From Linyphia triangularis (taxonomy: Eukaryota; Arthropoda; Arachnida; Araneae; Linyphiidae), in contig OZ021724.1 of the NCBI GenBank assembly GCA_963978545.1, positions 102,627,523 to 102,691,522 on the forward strand: a stretch of DNA of 64,000 nucleotides. Direction: 5' to 3'. Under the pieces are notes generated by a model, which was given only the letters and a program-made list of their open reading frames with translations, was not told the DNA's origin and did no database searches. Both the position numbers and the translations under genes were made by a program. The first letter of the stretch is position 1. The number at the start of each line of letters is the position of its first letter. This document shows positions 1-9,598 of the stretch, one piece after another.

Positions 1-339
1 AGCTAATAGCAAAACATTAACTATCCAAATTTTCAGTTAGCTATCATTGTACAGCATTTATCGGTCAGATTTCAACCTTTTTGCTTTAGCAAAAAATTTT
101 AAATAGCATTTTTTTTAAATTTTCACCCCTAAATTTTCAATTGACAGAATTATTTTTATTATTGAATTTTAGTATTGTGTAATTTCTCCTTAATACAGGA
201 GTCAAAATATTAATATTAATAAATATCCTTGAATTTGCAAACCCAGTTTACTCCAAAATATGGTAAAACGAAATGCTGAAAAATATAATAAAATGACCTT
301 TAAAAACAAAGTTTTTTATATCAATCCATTATATGCATT
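1..339. other. AT-rich sequence, no gene seen
   Basis: Low-complexity AT-rich DNA with no recognisable coding region or named repeat. Confidence 0.6.
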
Positions 340-725
340 GTCAATTTTTGTATTCATTAACACAGCGCCGGTTCTCTAAGCAGCACGTGTTTGTTTTTTG
401 CGTCTAATTTTAAATATCAAAAACATTTCTATCAGGAAAATGTGCGACTAACTACGTTTCAAATTTTATTTATTACAAATGAACGTAAATTTATGCACTC
501 GCATCCAAATATATTTTATTTATTCTGATTAAAAGAATTTTATTATTTATTTATTAAAACAAATTTGGCAACGGGAAAGAGTTTCTTCAAAGGTAGGTTA
601 AGTACTATTTTAGCGCGAATGGATGACTGTAGGTTGGTTTATTAGTAGTCCCTAAAAGCAACCTTTTAGTTACAGTTATAGCCCCAAATTTTGATAGACA
701 TTGGAAGCATTACTCGACAGATTTA
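340..725 (-). repeat. Dispersed repeat family D, copy 1
   Basis: Reverse-strand copy of a repeat also seen near 26.0, 29.4, 41.3, 44.3, 48.9, 49.6, 56.5 and 60.2 kb. Shared landmarks are the phrase about a lost TTAATCAGAATAAATAAAA block, ATTTGGATG(C/T)GAGTG, and a block around GCCGTCATCCAATCGTGCTG. No coding capacity is visible. Family assignment (Helitron, MITE or LINE UTR) cannot be made from the sequence alone. Confidence 0.65.
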
Positions 726-1639
726 GAATATTTTGTACTTGGAAAAATAAAGGTACAATCTTTTTAGAAATGAGAAATAATCTCCTGTTTCAAAAAGTTT
801 CGTTCAATAAAAATTCTCACAATTATGCTTGCAAATCTTGACAGTAAATTTAAATTAAATTTCACTTTCTGTTATTTAACAAGTCAAATGGTCTTGTCCA
901 AGTAAACCAAAAGATCAAAAGGATTGTATTTACTTTATATTCAATATTTGTATTCTCATTGGAGTTGTAGATATTTTATTGTTCCTTATATATTTTTTTT
1001 ATTTTCTATATTGTTTTTAATTTTTGTTAATGCATTGAGCTTACACATGTAAAACTAAGACGTTTCAATCCTATTAAACAATTGCTAATAGAATTATTTC
1101 TAACTCTTAAGCATATTTTAAAGTTCTTTTTTAAACTTTTAGAGAGCTGTCCTTAAATAAATAACTTTCTCTAAATAATCAAGGCAAATTCCCAAAGTAT
1201 ATCTCTATCCGCATCAGTCTAATAAAACAAACGATCGTAACTCATACTTATCAGTAAAATATTCACATACAAAAAAAAACATCTAATCTCTTGCTGGTTC
1301 TTCACTTCACATCAAAGAAACAAATTAAAATTAAAAAAAATTTAAATGTCTCATTTGTTTTAAACTTATGTCTAGATTTTTCGAAATCCTTTAAAATAAT
1401 GGTGTAGCATACAAAAAAATTTACTGTTTTTGAAAGTTTTATGTGTATACTTAAAGGGGTCTGGGACTCGAAATTTTTTAAATCCTCATAAGAAGTTTAT
1501 TATTTTGAAAAAAATAATACAAATAATTTTTAATAAAATGGCGTAATTTTTTTTTTTTTCTGTTAGTAGAATTTGAAATATTTAAGTTTTTGTTACATGG
1601 CAATTGTATCTCAGATATGCTACATTGAAATTTTTTTTT
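726..1639. other. AT-rich sequence with no gene
   Basis: No coding region is recognisable. At about 1454 a TTAA-like site followed by AGGGGTCTGGGACTCG resembles the end of the TTAA MITE at 1849, but no matching second end was found. Confidence 0.5.
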
Positions 1640-2940
1640 CTCGATGATATCTTTTTGTCCCTTTTTTCTTTCAATTGCCCCTATGTATACATAGGTTAAT
1701 GAAAATATAGCATTCGGTCAACAAAAAACAAAAAAATGAAATTTTTTTTCCCTCGTTTCTCCACGTTTTGGAACATCCTGATTTCAAAAATGTGATCTAG
1801 AAATAAATGTCTGTGTGTATATTGTCTGAATGTCTGTGGTCAGCTTAAGGGGGTCCAGTACCGAAATAAAAAAAAACTTTATTTATGTACATTTTTATGT
1901 CAAAAATTTAATTTATGTATGAGACACTATTTATTTATCTTTGAGAAAATGTTTTTTTTAAATATTGTGTTTAGTTATTTAAAAAAAAATTAAAAACCAA
2001 GAAAAATCCATAATAATTGATGTTTTCGTATTTTGATATAAGTCAAGAAAAAATAATTTTTTTTTTCAAAGTGAAAGCTTTCTGTAATACATAAGTATAT
2101 AAAGAAAATTTTGTCCACAGAATTTTGATAGGTGAATTAAAAAAAAATTAAACAAATTCTCAAAGTTAAAATATTGAAATTTTTGCTTTTTTTTTATGTT
2201 ATCTTTTACGCTAAATGTTATATTTTAAAACAGAATTAAAAAAATAAAATTCTGCGAAGACAAAATATTTAAAACTATATAAATTAAATGCTCCAAAAAT
2301 TTGAATAGCCAATTATTAATGGTTCTGGAGATATATCGATTTGAATATGCAACATCTGTGAAAAACACTAGTGTTCGAAAAACGCACTTTAAGCAGATGC
2401 TTCAAGGTGTCACGCCCATTAGTGATGTTTAAATAACAGGTAATTTTGTGGCGTTCTAATCACCTTAGGAATAAGATAAAAACATCATTCTCTTCAGGAA
2501 TGTATGAACTATTTTTTTAAATCAGAAAAAAAATTTGGGATATTTGAAAAAATTTCGGTACTGGACCCCCTTAACTCCCGAACAAATTGACCTACGATGT
2601 TCAAATTTGGTATGCGGATTGCTGGTGGCCATGGGGTTTTAAAGCCATTTGGATTTTCGACGAAATCGGACATACGCATGAGGTAGCTGTCATTAAAAAA
2701 ATCACGTTTTTCAGTAATTGCTAAAAAACGGCTCTAGCGATTGTATTCAAAATCAAATCACTGTGGCAATGCCTCTTGAAATGTTCTAAATGTACCCACC
2801 TCCGAAATTCCGGTAAAAATTATCTAATTGCGTAAAAAGTTGAAAAACGAATTCCGTTAACACAGTTCTCTTTCCTTGAGCATACCTCATCAATTGTGTT
2901 CACCAATTAAATATTTTTCAAAGAGTATTTTCACCCTCTT
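1640..2940 (-). repeat. Dispersed repeat family B, copy 1, interrupted
   Basis: Reverse-strand copy of a roughly 700-bp repeat. Landmarks are TATAGCATTCGGTCA, CCACGTTTTGGAACATCCTG, GTCTGTGGTCAGC, TGTTCAAATTTGGTATGCGG and CGCATGAGGTAGCTG. It is split by the TTAA MITE at 1849-2570; the flanks rejoin within the conserved GTGGTCAGCATAACTCCCGAAC segment of other copies. Confidence 0.75.
1849..2570. mobile_element. TTAA-flanked MITE (722 bp)
   Basis: The ends are inverted copies of GGGGGTCCAGTACCGAAAT, and TTAA flanks each side (1845-1848, 2571-2574). There is no coding capacity. The termini resemble those of the autonomous transposon at 6463-9594 (GGGGACAC(G/A)GTACCA), so it may be a non-autonomous relative, an inference from end similarity and target site. 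Confidence 0.85.
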
Positions 2941-3497
2941 TCTAAATTTTAAGGGATATTTTTAAAATCCAAAGGTTATTTTTAAAATTATTATTATTTT
3001 TTTTTAATTAAATCCAAATAAGTTTTTGGACAAAACTAATAACTACAACAATAACAGTGATGCAAGATCGCGAATTCGCGTATCAGAGCGGAAATATACT
3101 GTTTAAATGCTTACTAAAACACTTGATGGTTATAAATCTTAAACTAACTCTTAACCGTTCGGTGACGCCACGTTGATCTCCCACAAAACTATCGGGCAAA
3201 TGCCAGCAACACCTGGATAACTATCGAGAAAATGCCGGGAACACTACGAAAGTTATCATGCCAATGACGGAGAAGTAAAACTTGACGATTTGCGATATCC
3301 AGGGAAAATGCCGGCAATAGACATAGACGAATTGATCTGAACTTCTAAAACAGTTCTACCAGCAACAACAAAAAATCCGATTAGACGTGCCGACGACATG
3401 GTATTAATCAACGTTTTGTATGATTTCTCGCATGAAGTTACCTTTTTTCTCTATTTTCTGCAAGAAGGCACGGTAAAAAGCCGGCGAAATACACTTA
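2941..3497. other. Non-coding, weak internal repetition
   Basis: No gene seen. From about 3160 to 3480 short phrases such as ACTATCG(G/A)G(C/A)AAATGCC(A/G)G recur at irregular spacing, a decayed short tandem repeat. Confidence 0.45.
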
Positions 3498-3498
3498 T

Positions 3499-4159
3499 AG
3501 ACTGAGAGGCGACTGCAATTTTTGGACCTCATCGAACATCATTCTGATTTTTTTATAGAAATTAGAGAAAAGTGAGTAGATTACGAATCCACTGGTCTGC
3601 CGTGGCAAAAGTGGCCGAAACTGGTCAAAAATCGACTTTTAATAAGTTGAACTAAATCCAATTGCCAAATGAGCCATAACTTGCCAAATAATGAGCATTT
3701 TTTTTATTTGGTAACCCTCACTCTTTAATTATCAATTAAGAAGGTTGCAGACGATTCAGATATCTGGCGACGGTCTACTTGCATCTATTAAAAGGGAGCC
3801 AAGTAGGCAATAAACATTACGTCACGGATGACGTAACTGATGTCGCGAATTTGGCTTACTTTTAAAAGATACACATTTTCCAAGCCAGAGATCAAGAATC
3901 GTTTGCGCTTTTTCTCATTGAAAATCAAAATGCAGTGGGTTGCCAGACGAAAAAGTGTGTTCTCTTTTTGGCAAGTTATGACATATTTGGCAATCGGATT
4001 TTAGTTCAACTCATTCCAAGTCGATTTTCGATCAGTTTCGGCCATTTTTGCCACGGCAGACCAGTGGATTCCTAATCTACTCACTTTTCTCCAATCTCCA
4101 TAAAAAATTAAAAATGATGTTCGATGAAGTCCAAAAATTGCAGTCGCCTCTCGGACTAT
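3499..4159. mobile_element. Long-TIR MITE family C, copy 1
   Basis: About 660 bp, bounded by TAGACTGAGAGGCGACTGC and its inverse, TA at the edges. The two halves are imperfect inverted repeats of roughly 200 bp (both contain CTGCCGTGGCAAAA or its complement), so the element folds into a long hairpin. Near the apex is ACGTCACGGATGACGT, a pair of inverted ACGTCA sites. Open frames inside recur in every copy and are not genes. Confidence 0.85.
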
Positions 4160-4189
4160 TAATTAAGGAGCGCACGAACTTACATTTGT

Positions 4190-4600
4190 AAATTGTGGGA
4201 CGCCCCCTACAATCTTCTAACTCGGTGCATTTTAGAAACTACTTTCTAAAAAACCTTGAAATTCGGAGAGTAGGTACGAAAAAGATCCCTAAATAAAAAG
4301 ACATAAACTGTTTTCATTTAATGTCTATCTATTATAAATTAAAATTAAAATAGAAAAAGACTAAAACCAGTTGGAGCTACTACATATGAATTTGCAAAAG
4401 GATTTCAAATATAACATAAAATATATTAGTCGCTATTTTTGAATTTTGAATTTATGATACTTCATTAAGTGATCATTTGTGTACCTATCTCACGAAACTT
4501 CAAGGTTTTATAGAAAGTAGTTTCTGAATGCACTGAAGTAGATGATTGTAACATAGCGAGTATAAAAAATATTATCTTTGCTAAGACTTTCTTTTAACCC
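4190..4600. mobile_element. MITE family E, copy 1
   Basis: Matches 57945-58350 over most of its length. Inverted blocks GCATTTTAGAAACTACTTTC and GAAAGTAGTTTCTGAATGC lie near the two ends. No coding capacity. Confidence 0.65.
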
Positions 4601-4626
4601 CTCTGAGGGACATGGGCGTATCTATA

Positions 4627-4866
4627 CTATACTAAACTTCAACTTAACTAGACATCACTTAGACGGTAGATCGTGACAGTGCTCATAGGTATTTAATCCA
4701 TTTTGGCGGAGTGAAGACATAATTCTCGCCAAACCTTAGAGCCTTTTGTTCTGTTGTGGTTTGGCGAACATTATGCTTTCACGCCGCCAAAATGGATTAA
4801 ATACCTATGAGCACTGTCACGATCTACCGTTTAAGTGATGTCTAGTTAAGTTGAAGTTTAGTATAG
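4627..4866. repeat. Foldback element with 109-bp arms
   Basis: Arms 4627-4735 and 4758-4866 are near-perfect reverse complements with a 22-nt loop. The arm starts CTATACTAAACTTCAACTTA and contains CCATTTTGGCGG. It abuts the left end of the MITE at 4864. No protein is encoded. Confidence 0.9.
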
Positions 4867-4962
4867 ACTGAGAGGCGACTGCAAATTTTTGGACCCCATC
4901 CAACATCATTTTGAATTTTGTATAGAAATTGGAGAAAAGTGCGTAGATTACGAATCCACTTT
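4864..4962. mobile_element. MITE family C, copy 2, left part
   Basis: Starts with ACTGAGAGGCGACTGC and runs to GAATCCACT, where copia sequence begins. Its continuation is at 12522-13077, so copia inserted into this MITE. Confidence 0.85.
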
Positions 4963-5138
4963 TGTTTCTTTTGAATCTGTAAGCACTACAACTTCTTCTC
5001 TGTTCTTCTTCTTGCCATTTTTGTTACCGTATGTTATGTGAATGTGATAACTGCATTAAAGTATTCTTTTCGTTCCTTCAATGAACTAGTTATATTTCTA
5101 GCCGATTTAAACTTGCAAATATAGCAGTAATTATATTA
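4963..5138 (+). repeat. Copia 5' LTR, internally deleted
   Basis: Matches the 3' LTR at 12308-12521 with few substitutions (for example CCATTTTTG against CCCTTTTTG) but lacks about 38 bp just after the initial TGTT. The close match of the remainder suggests a fairly recent insertion. Confidence 0.85.
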
Positions 5139-5156
5139 GGTTATGGGCTTATCACG
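5139..5156 (+). other. Copia primer binding site
   Basis: GGTTATGGGC directly follows the LTR. Drosophila copia primes from the anticodon-stem half of initiator tRNA-Met with a site beginning GGTTATGGGCCC, so the same half-tRNA priming is inferred. Confidence 0.7.
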
Positions 5157-5319
5157 TTTTTACTGTACGGAAACTTTTGCGTAAACTTTAACGGCTGTTA
5201 TAGTGTAATTAGGCTTTGTTCATTGTGAAGATTCAGTTTTGGTTTGAAGTCTACGAAATCGTTTAACGAATTTTTTTTATTTGCATTGAGTGATTGCTAT
5301 CATCAACGGGAAATAAGAA

Positions 5320-6186
5320 ATGGATTTTAAGGCTCAGATAGAGAAAGTGGAGGGTTTGAGAAATTGGACGAAATGGAGACGACAAGTAGAACTGCTGTTG
5401 CGGCATCATGATGTGCTTGACATCGCCAAGGGCGAAAAGAAGCAGCCAGAGGGAGAAAACACAACTACCGAGATGATTAGTGCGTTCAAGAAAAAAGACG
5501 CTCTGGCCCAGCTTATTCTTGTTGGAAGTATGGACGATTCGAACTGCGAACTGACGTCCACTTGCGATACTGCACATAAAATATGGGAGAAGCTGTTATC
5601 CATTTACGAACAGAGTTCGGGTCAGCGGGTTGATCGCTTGATGGAGAAGTTTTTTAGCAGCGAGAAGATCTCAACAGAAGATATGGCCACTCATATTGCA
5701 CGGCTGCAAAGAAACTTTTGTGAGCTGAATGACGAGCTAAAGGGGCTAGTAGAAACTGAACTTCCTGAATTGCTGCTTAAGAGCAGGATTATGTCTACAC
5801 TTCCGCCGGAGTATTTTGAATTCAAGAGTGTATGGGAATCTATTTCCATTGAAGATCGTACTGTCAACAAACTGACTGAGAGATTACGATTAATCGAAAT
5901 GAGACTTCCTGGAAATCCAAAGGAATGCACCGCATTTGTCGCCAAGATTGCTCCAAAATCCAGTCATCCAAAAGGTGGAAAGCACAATAAAAGGTGTTTC
6001 AAATGCAATCAAAGTGGACATTTTGCTAGAAGCTGCACCAAAAATGTTGAAAAGCCCACAGATTCAACAAACAAATATTCAAAACAAGGAAATGCTTTTA
6101 TCTGCTCAGTGGAAGGCGTTTCAGAGGAGGAAGTTTGGCTAGCAGATTCTGGAGCCTCTGCACACATGACAAGATTTAAGAATTAG
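5320..6186 (+). pseudogene. Copia gag and start of protease, stopped early
   Basis: The 288-residue frame starts at an ATG following AATAAGAA, about 180 bp after the LTR. It has the helical UBN2-type gag region (residues about 10-180), a CCHC zinc knuckle CFKCNQSGHFARSC near residue 227, and the aspartic protease active site LADSGASAHMT near 273-283. A TAG at 6184-6186 stops it just after the protease motif, and the following region needs a frame change to continue at 6278. In copia relatives gag-pol is a single polyprotein, so this copy is broken here. Confidence 0.9.
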
Positions 6187-6462
6187 TACTTCATAAGCTA
6201 CGAGTCATTTGCTTCACCAAAACAAGTTCAGGTAGGGAACAATTTTAGCCTATGGGCAGGGTATTGTTAATATTGAAATGAAAATTAATGGCAAATGGGA
6301 AAAGAATCATCTCTCTGATGTTTGGTATGTCCCTGAAGTTGGAAGAAATTTATTTTCCATTGGCCAAACTATTGACAAGGGCTACAATTTTCAAGCAGAC
6401 AACATGAAGTGCATGTTCACCAAGGACAATGATGTCCGCCTTGTGGGGAAAAGAACTCTTAA
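6187..6462 (+). pseudogene. Copia protease/pre-integrase fragment
   Basis: From 6278 the frame reads copia sequence such as LSDVWYVPEVGRNLFS, the segment between protease and integrase. It is cut at the TTAA at 6459 by the DNA transposon; the polyprotein resumes at 9599 in phase with this segment. Upstream, about 90 bp contain the frameshift that separates it from the gag frame. Confidence 0.85.
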
Positions 6463-9400
6463 GGGGACACGGTACCACTTAGACATTTATTTTTACTATT
6501 GCATTATTAAATAAAAAAAATTATGTCTCTTATTTGAATGTATATGAGTAAACAATATTTCACAAAAAAAAAATTAAATTCTTTTTTTATATATTAAAAA
6601 TTTTAAAAATTTGAAATTTTTTACACATTTTTTAAAACGCTAAGGCTTTTTTAAATACTAATTTTTTTTTTCAAAATTTTTGTAAAAAATTCTTTGAACT
6701 ATATTATATGAGAATTGGCATTCAAATCTGGAATACTCATAGTAATTAATTACAATATAAATGTTTATTCATAAGAACACAATTTTTTTTTATAAATCTG
6801 CAAACATTTTACTTTAGTGTTAAAAAAAATGAAAAGTACAACATATATTGCCATTTAGAATGCCAATTTATAAAATAGACATATTTTACAACATGTTTTA
6901 AAAATTTCAGATTTATCCTTTGATTAGAAAAAAACCCTTAGCGTTTCGAAAAACTGGATATCAAGAAAAAAAAAACAGTGAAAAAAATGGATTTAAAGTT
7001 TTCATTTCTCGAAAAACATAATTTGAAACCTATACACAGTTATCAAATTTAAATATGTTATAGATAGCATTATTACAACACACTTTTCAAAATGCTTTTA
7101 ACTAATTTTCATATAATTGATACATTAAGTTAAATGGTAAATATATTGAAATTCTGTTTTTGAGTACTTAGCACTTTATGATGGGCGATGTCTGCTTTTG
7201 AACAAGTTACGCATTCAATATTTTTGACCAGGCAGGTTTCATATTATACTTAATTATTACATATTAATTACTCTAATAAAATATCTTACCAAAATTAAAA
7301 ATTTCCAGCTTTATAGGTGATGCCCTCTGCTTTTGCTTTAGACCTTTCTCTACGTTTACGAGCAAGTTTTATTTTCTTCTGCACCAAATTATACGACATT
7401 ACCTTCCTTCTTTTTCTTTGATATATCCTGCGATAGTCTCTCCATATGGCCAAATTTGTGGATTGTCTATTCAAACTTAATTTATTCACTAATTGTAGCA
7501 TTTGAAGCGACTTGACAGTTCCGACGTTGAACTCGGTGATAGCATCACACACAGCTATGCTAACGCGTTTCTTCGATGCAAATGTTGTTTTGGAACACTT
7601 ACTCCAGATGACGCTATGCAAACTTTCATTTGCATTTTGTGTCGAACATCTTTTACATCCTTCCAAAAGTTCATTTGAGGCGAGTCGCTGGTAAATTGGC
7701 ATGATATATTGCAGAAAGCTTTCTTTTATTGGTGTTTGTATTTTCTTATGGTGAGAATCAGGTTTCTCACCATTTGCTATAGCCGACTGGTAAAAACACC
7801 AAGAATCTTTCCCAGGAGGGCATTTGAAGTGCTGGGGCTTCTTATCTGTAGATATGTTGTGATACAGAGTCGCATAAATACCACTTTTCATTTTATCCAC
7901 ATCTCCCTTATTTCGAAATATGGCATTTTTGTAATATCTGGTCAGCTTTCTAATAGTGTCTTCCTTCAAGCTGCCATGGGATTTTCCTCCAAGTGTCACT
8001 CCCCGTGATCTCCATTCTTTAACACATTTTCTAAGAGCTGTACCGAGTCGCTTGCTAACATGGTTGATACATTCTTCTTTTTTTATGTTTATATCTGGTC
8101 CATAAACTTTGATTTCTTTCAAATGCAAATATGATTTTGAATCCCCATCTGAGAGAACAGTCGTATAACGGAATCCGATGCCTTCAGATCTGGACCATAA
8201 ATGAGAAGCTGCCTGCACTTCCATTGCGCCAGAGGAACCTGTGTGGTTTATGTTACACGAGTCTTTATGGCCGGCGTACCAAACTGCATACTCTGCAGAT
8301 TTTTCTCCGAGTTGACATTTAGAAAGTTCACATTCGCCGCAATACTTAGACATTACATGAAAGTCAACTACATAACCAGTCAACAAATCGATAACACAAC
8401 CAACACCAATTTGAGAAGAATGTCCTCGAGTTAACCATGTGCCATCAAAAGAAACATCTATTTCAGTGATTCCGTCTTTTTCTGAGTGATACGCTTTTTT
8501 TATATTAGTTCTGACAACTTGTAGCTGTTTTTCAGTTGCTTCCGTAATTGCTGAATTTAGCATCTGCTTGTAAACATTAAATGTCCTACTCGACATTAGA
8601 TGCATATTTGTATGCATACAAAACTTCTCAAGAGCTATGTAGCCTTTTCCGAAACTCATAAATGCCTGGACCACACGAAGATTTATGTCATATGGCTCAC
8701 TTAATCCTCTCTGATGCTTTGAGATCTTTCTTGAAGTGCGTGTCTCACTTGCTAAGGTGTCACAAAACTCACAAGTGACCTTCAGTTCATGGCAAAAACC
8801 AAATTTTCTGCCCAGCACGACATGTAATCCAGTGGATTTGCAGTTTTTGCACAGCTGATTACTGAAAAGTTTTGTCAGCATATCAACATCAACAACAACA
8901 TAAGTGGGAGATTTAACCAGCTCACATTCCACGGTATCACAGTCAGATTTTAATGTCTCATTAAAACTGTTTTCTATAGAAGAAAATCTTGCATTAGTTT
9001 GTGGTAATGCGTTAGAGTCGGTACTTGAAACCGAAACTACCAAACTTGCGTCGTTATCAATACTACACCACCTCTTTGCAGAATTCTGCTTCCCGGCAAC
9101 CTTCGAACGTTTTCTTCTTGGCATTATAAACAATTATAAATGAAAACAAATAAATAATGCAGATTAAAATTCAACTATACAGTAGTACTGACGAAGATAA
9201 ATCAGTAGTTGGCATGAAAGCGGAAGCAATAAATCCTAAAATTAGCCAAACAATTTAAAAGAACCACGAGAAAAAAATCACGTTTTTCGAATGTAAACAA
9301 ACTAAAAGCAATTGAAGCGTTTCAAGTTAACTCACTTCACTTCAAACTAAAGTTACTGGAAATAATTGTAAATTAATTTATTTTCCCGAGTAAATCATCC

Positions 9401-9594
9401 AACGTAAGCAGACGACATGTGGCGTTTGTTTACATTTTCTCTCCTGTCAACCAGCATAAAAAGTCAAATAACTCATTCAAAAACGTAGATACAGTTTTAA
9501 AATTTTGTATACGTATTTAGAAGATTCCAAATTTTAATTATAGTAAATAAAAAAAAAATCGAAAATTTGGTTATTTTTATGGTACTGTGTCCCC
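6463..9594 (-). mobile_element. Autonomous TTAA DNA transposon, Kolobok-like
   Basis: A 3132-bp insertion with inverted ends GGGGACACGGTACCA (left) and GGGGACACAGTACCA (right, reverse strand), flanked on both sides by TTAA (6459-6462, 9595-9598). Its single gene on the minus strand is uninterrupted. TTAA target duplication together with a DGTW/DGDSK/NES-type transposase points to the Kolobok superfamily (or the related Pfam group called Mutator-like transposase). The superfamily name is inference; termini, target site and intact frame are seen. Confidence 0.85.
7295..9133 (-). CDS. DDE-type transposase (DGTW / DGDSK / NES family)
   Basis: 612 residues, intact. A basic segment PRRKRSK near residue 5 resembles a nuclear localisation signal; a second ATG three codons in is an equally possible start. 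Cysteine pairs C95xxC98 and C121xxC124 suggest a zinc-binding DNA-binding region. The catalytic core shows FDGTW (about 229-233), a Cys/His cluster through HKDSCNINHTGSSGAMEV (about 289-306), SDGDSKSY (about 328-335), ECINHVSKRLGT (about 353-364) and NANESLHSVIWSK (about 500-512). D230, D330 or D332, and E503 are the likely acidic triad. It should cut and insert the element bounded by the TTAA sites. There are no stops or frameshifts, unlike every other transposase here, so recent activity is plausible. Function as transposase is confident; the superfamily name is less so. Confidence 0.9.
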   Translation of the reverse strand: MFIMPRRKRSKVAGKQNSAKRWCSIDNDASLVVSVSSTDSNALPQTNARFSSIENSFNETLKSDCDTVECELVKSPTYVVVDVDMLTKLFSNQLCKNCKSTGLHVVLGRKFGFCHELKVTCEFCDTLASETRTSRKISKHQRGLSEPYDINLRVVQAFMSFGKGYIALEKFCMHTNMHLMSSRTFNVYKQMLNSAITEATEKQLQVVRTNIKKAYHSEKDGITEIDVSFDGTWLTRGHSSQIGVGCVIDLLTGYVVDFHVMSKYCGECELSKCQLGEKSAEYAVWYAGHKDSCNINHTGSSGAMEVQAASHLWSRSEGIGFRYTTVLSDGDSKSYLHLKEIKVYGPDINIKKEECINHVSKRLGTALRKCVKEWRSRGVTLGGKSHGSLKEDTIRKLTRYYKNAIFRNKGDVDKMKSGIYATLYHNISTDKKPQHFKCPPGKDSWCFYQSAIANGEKPDSHHKKIQTPIKESFLQYIMPIYQRLASNELLEGCKRCSTQNANESLHSVIWSKCSKTTFASKKRVSIAVCDAITEFNVGTVKSLQMLQLVNKLSLNRQSTNLAIWRDYRRIYQRKRRKVMSYNLVQKKIKLARKRRERSKAKAEGITYKAGNF

Positions 9595-9598
9595 TTAA

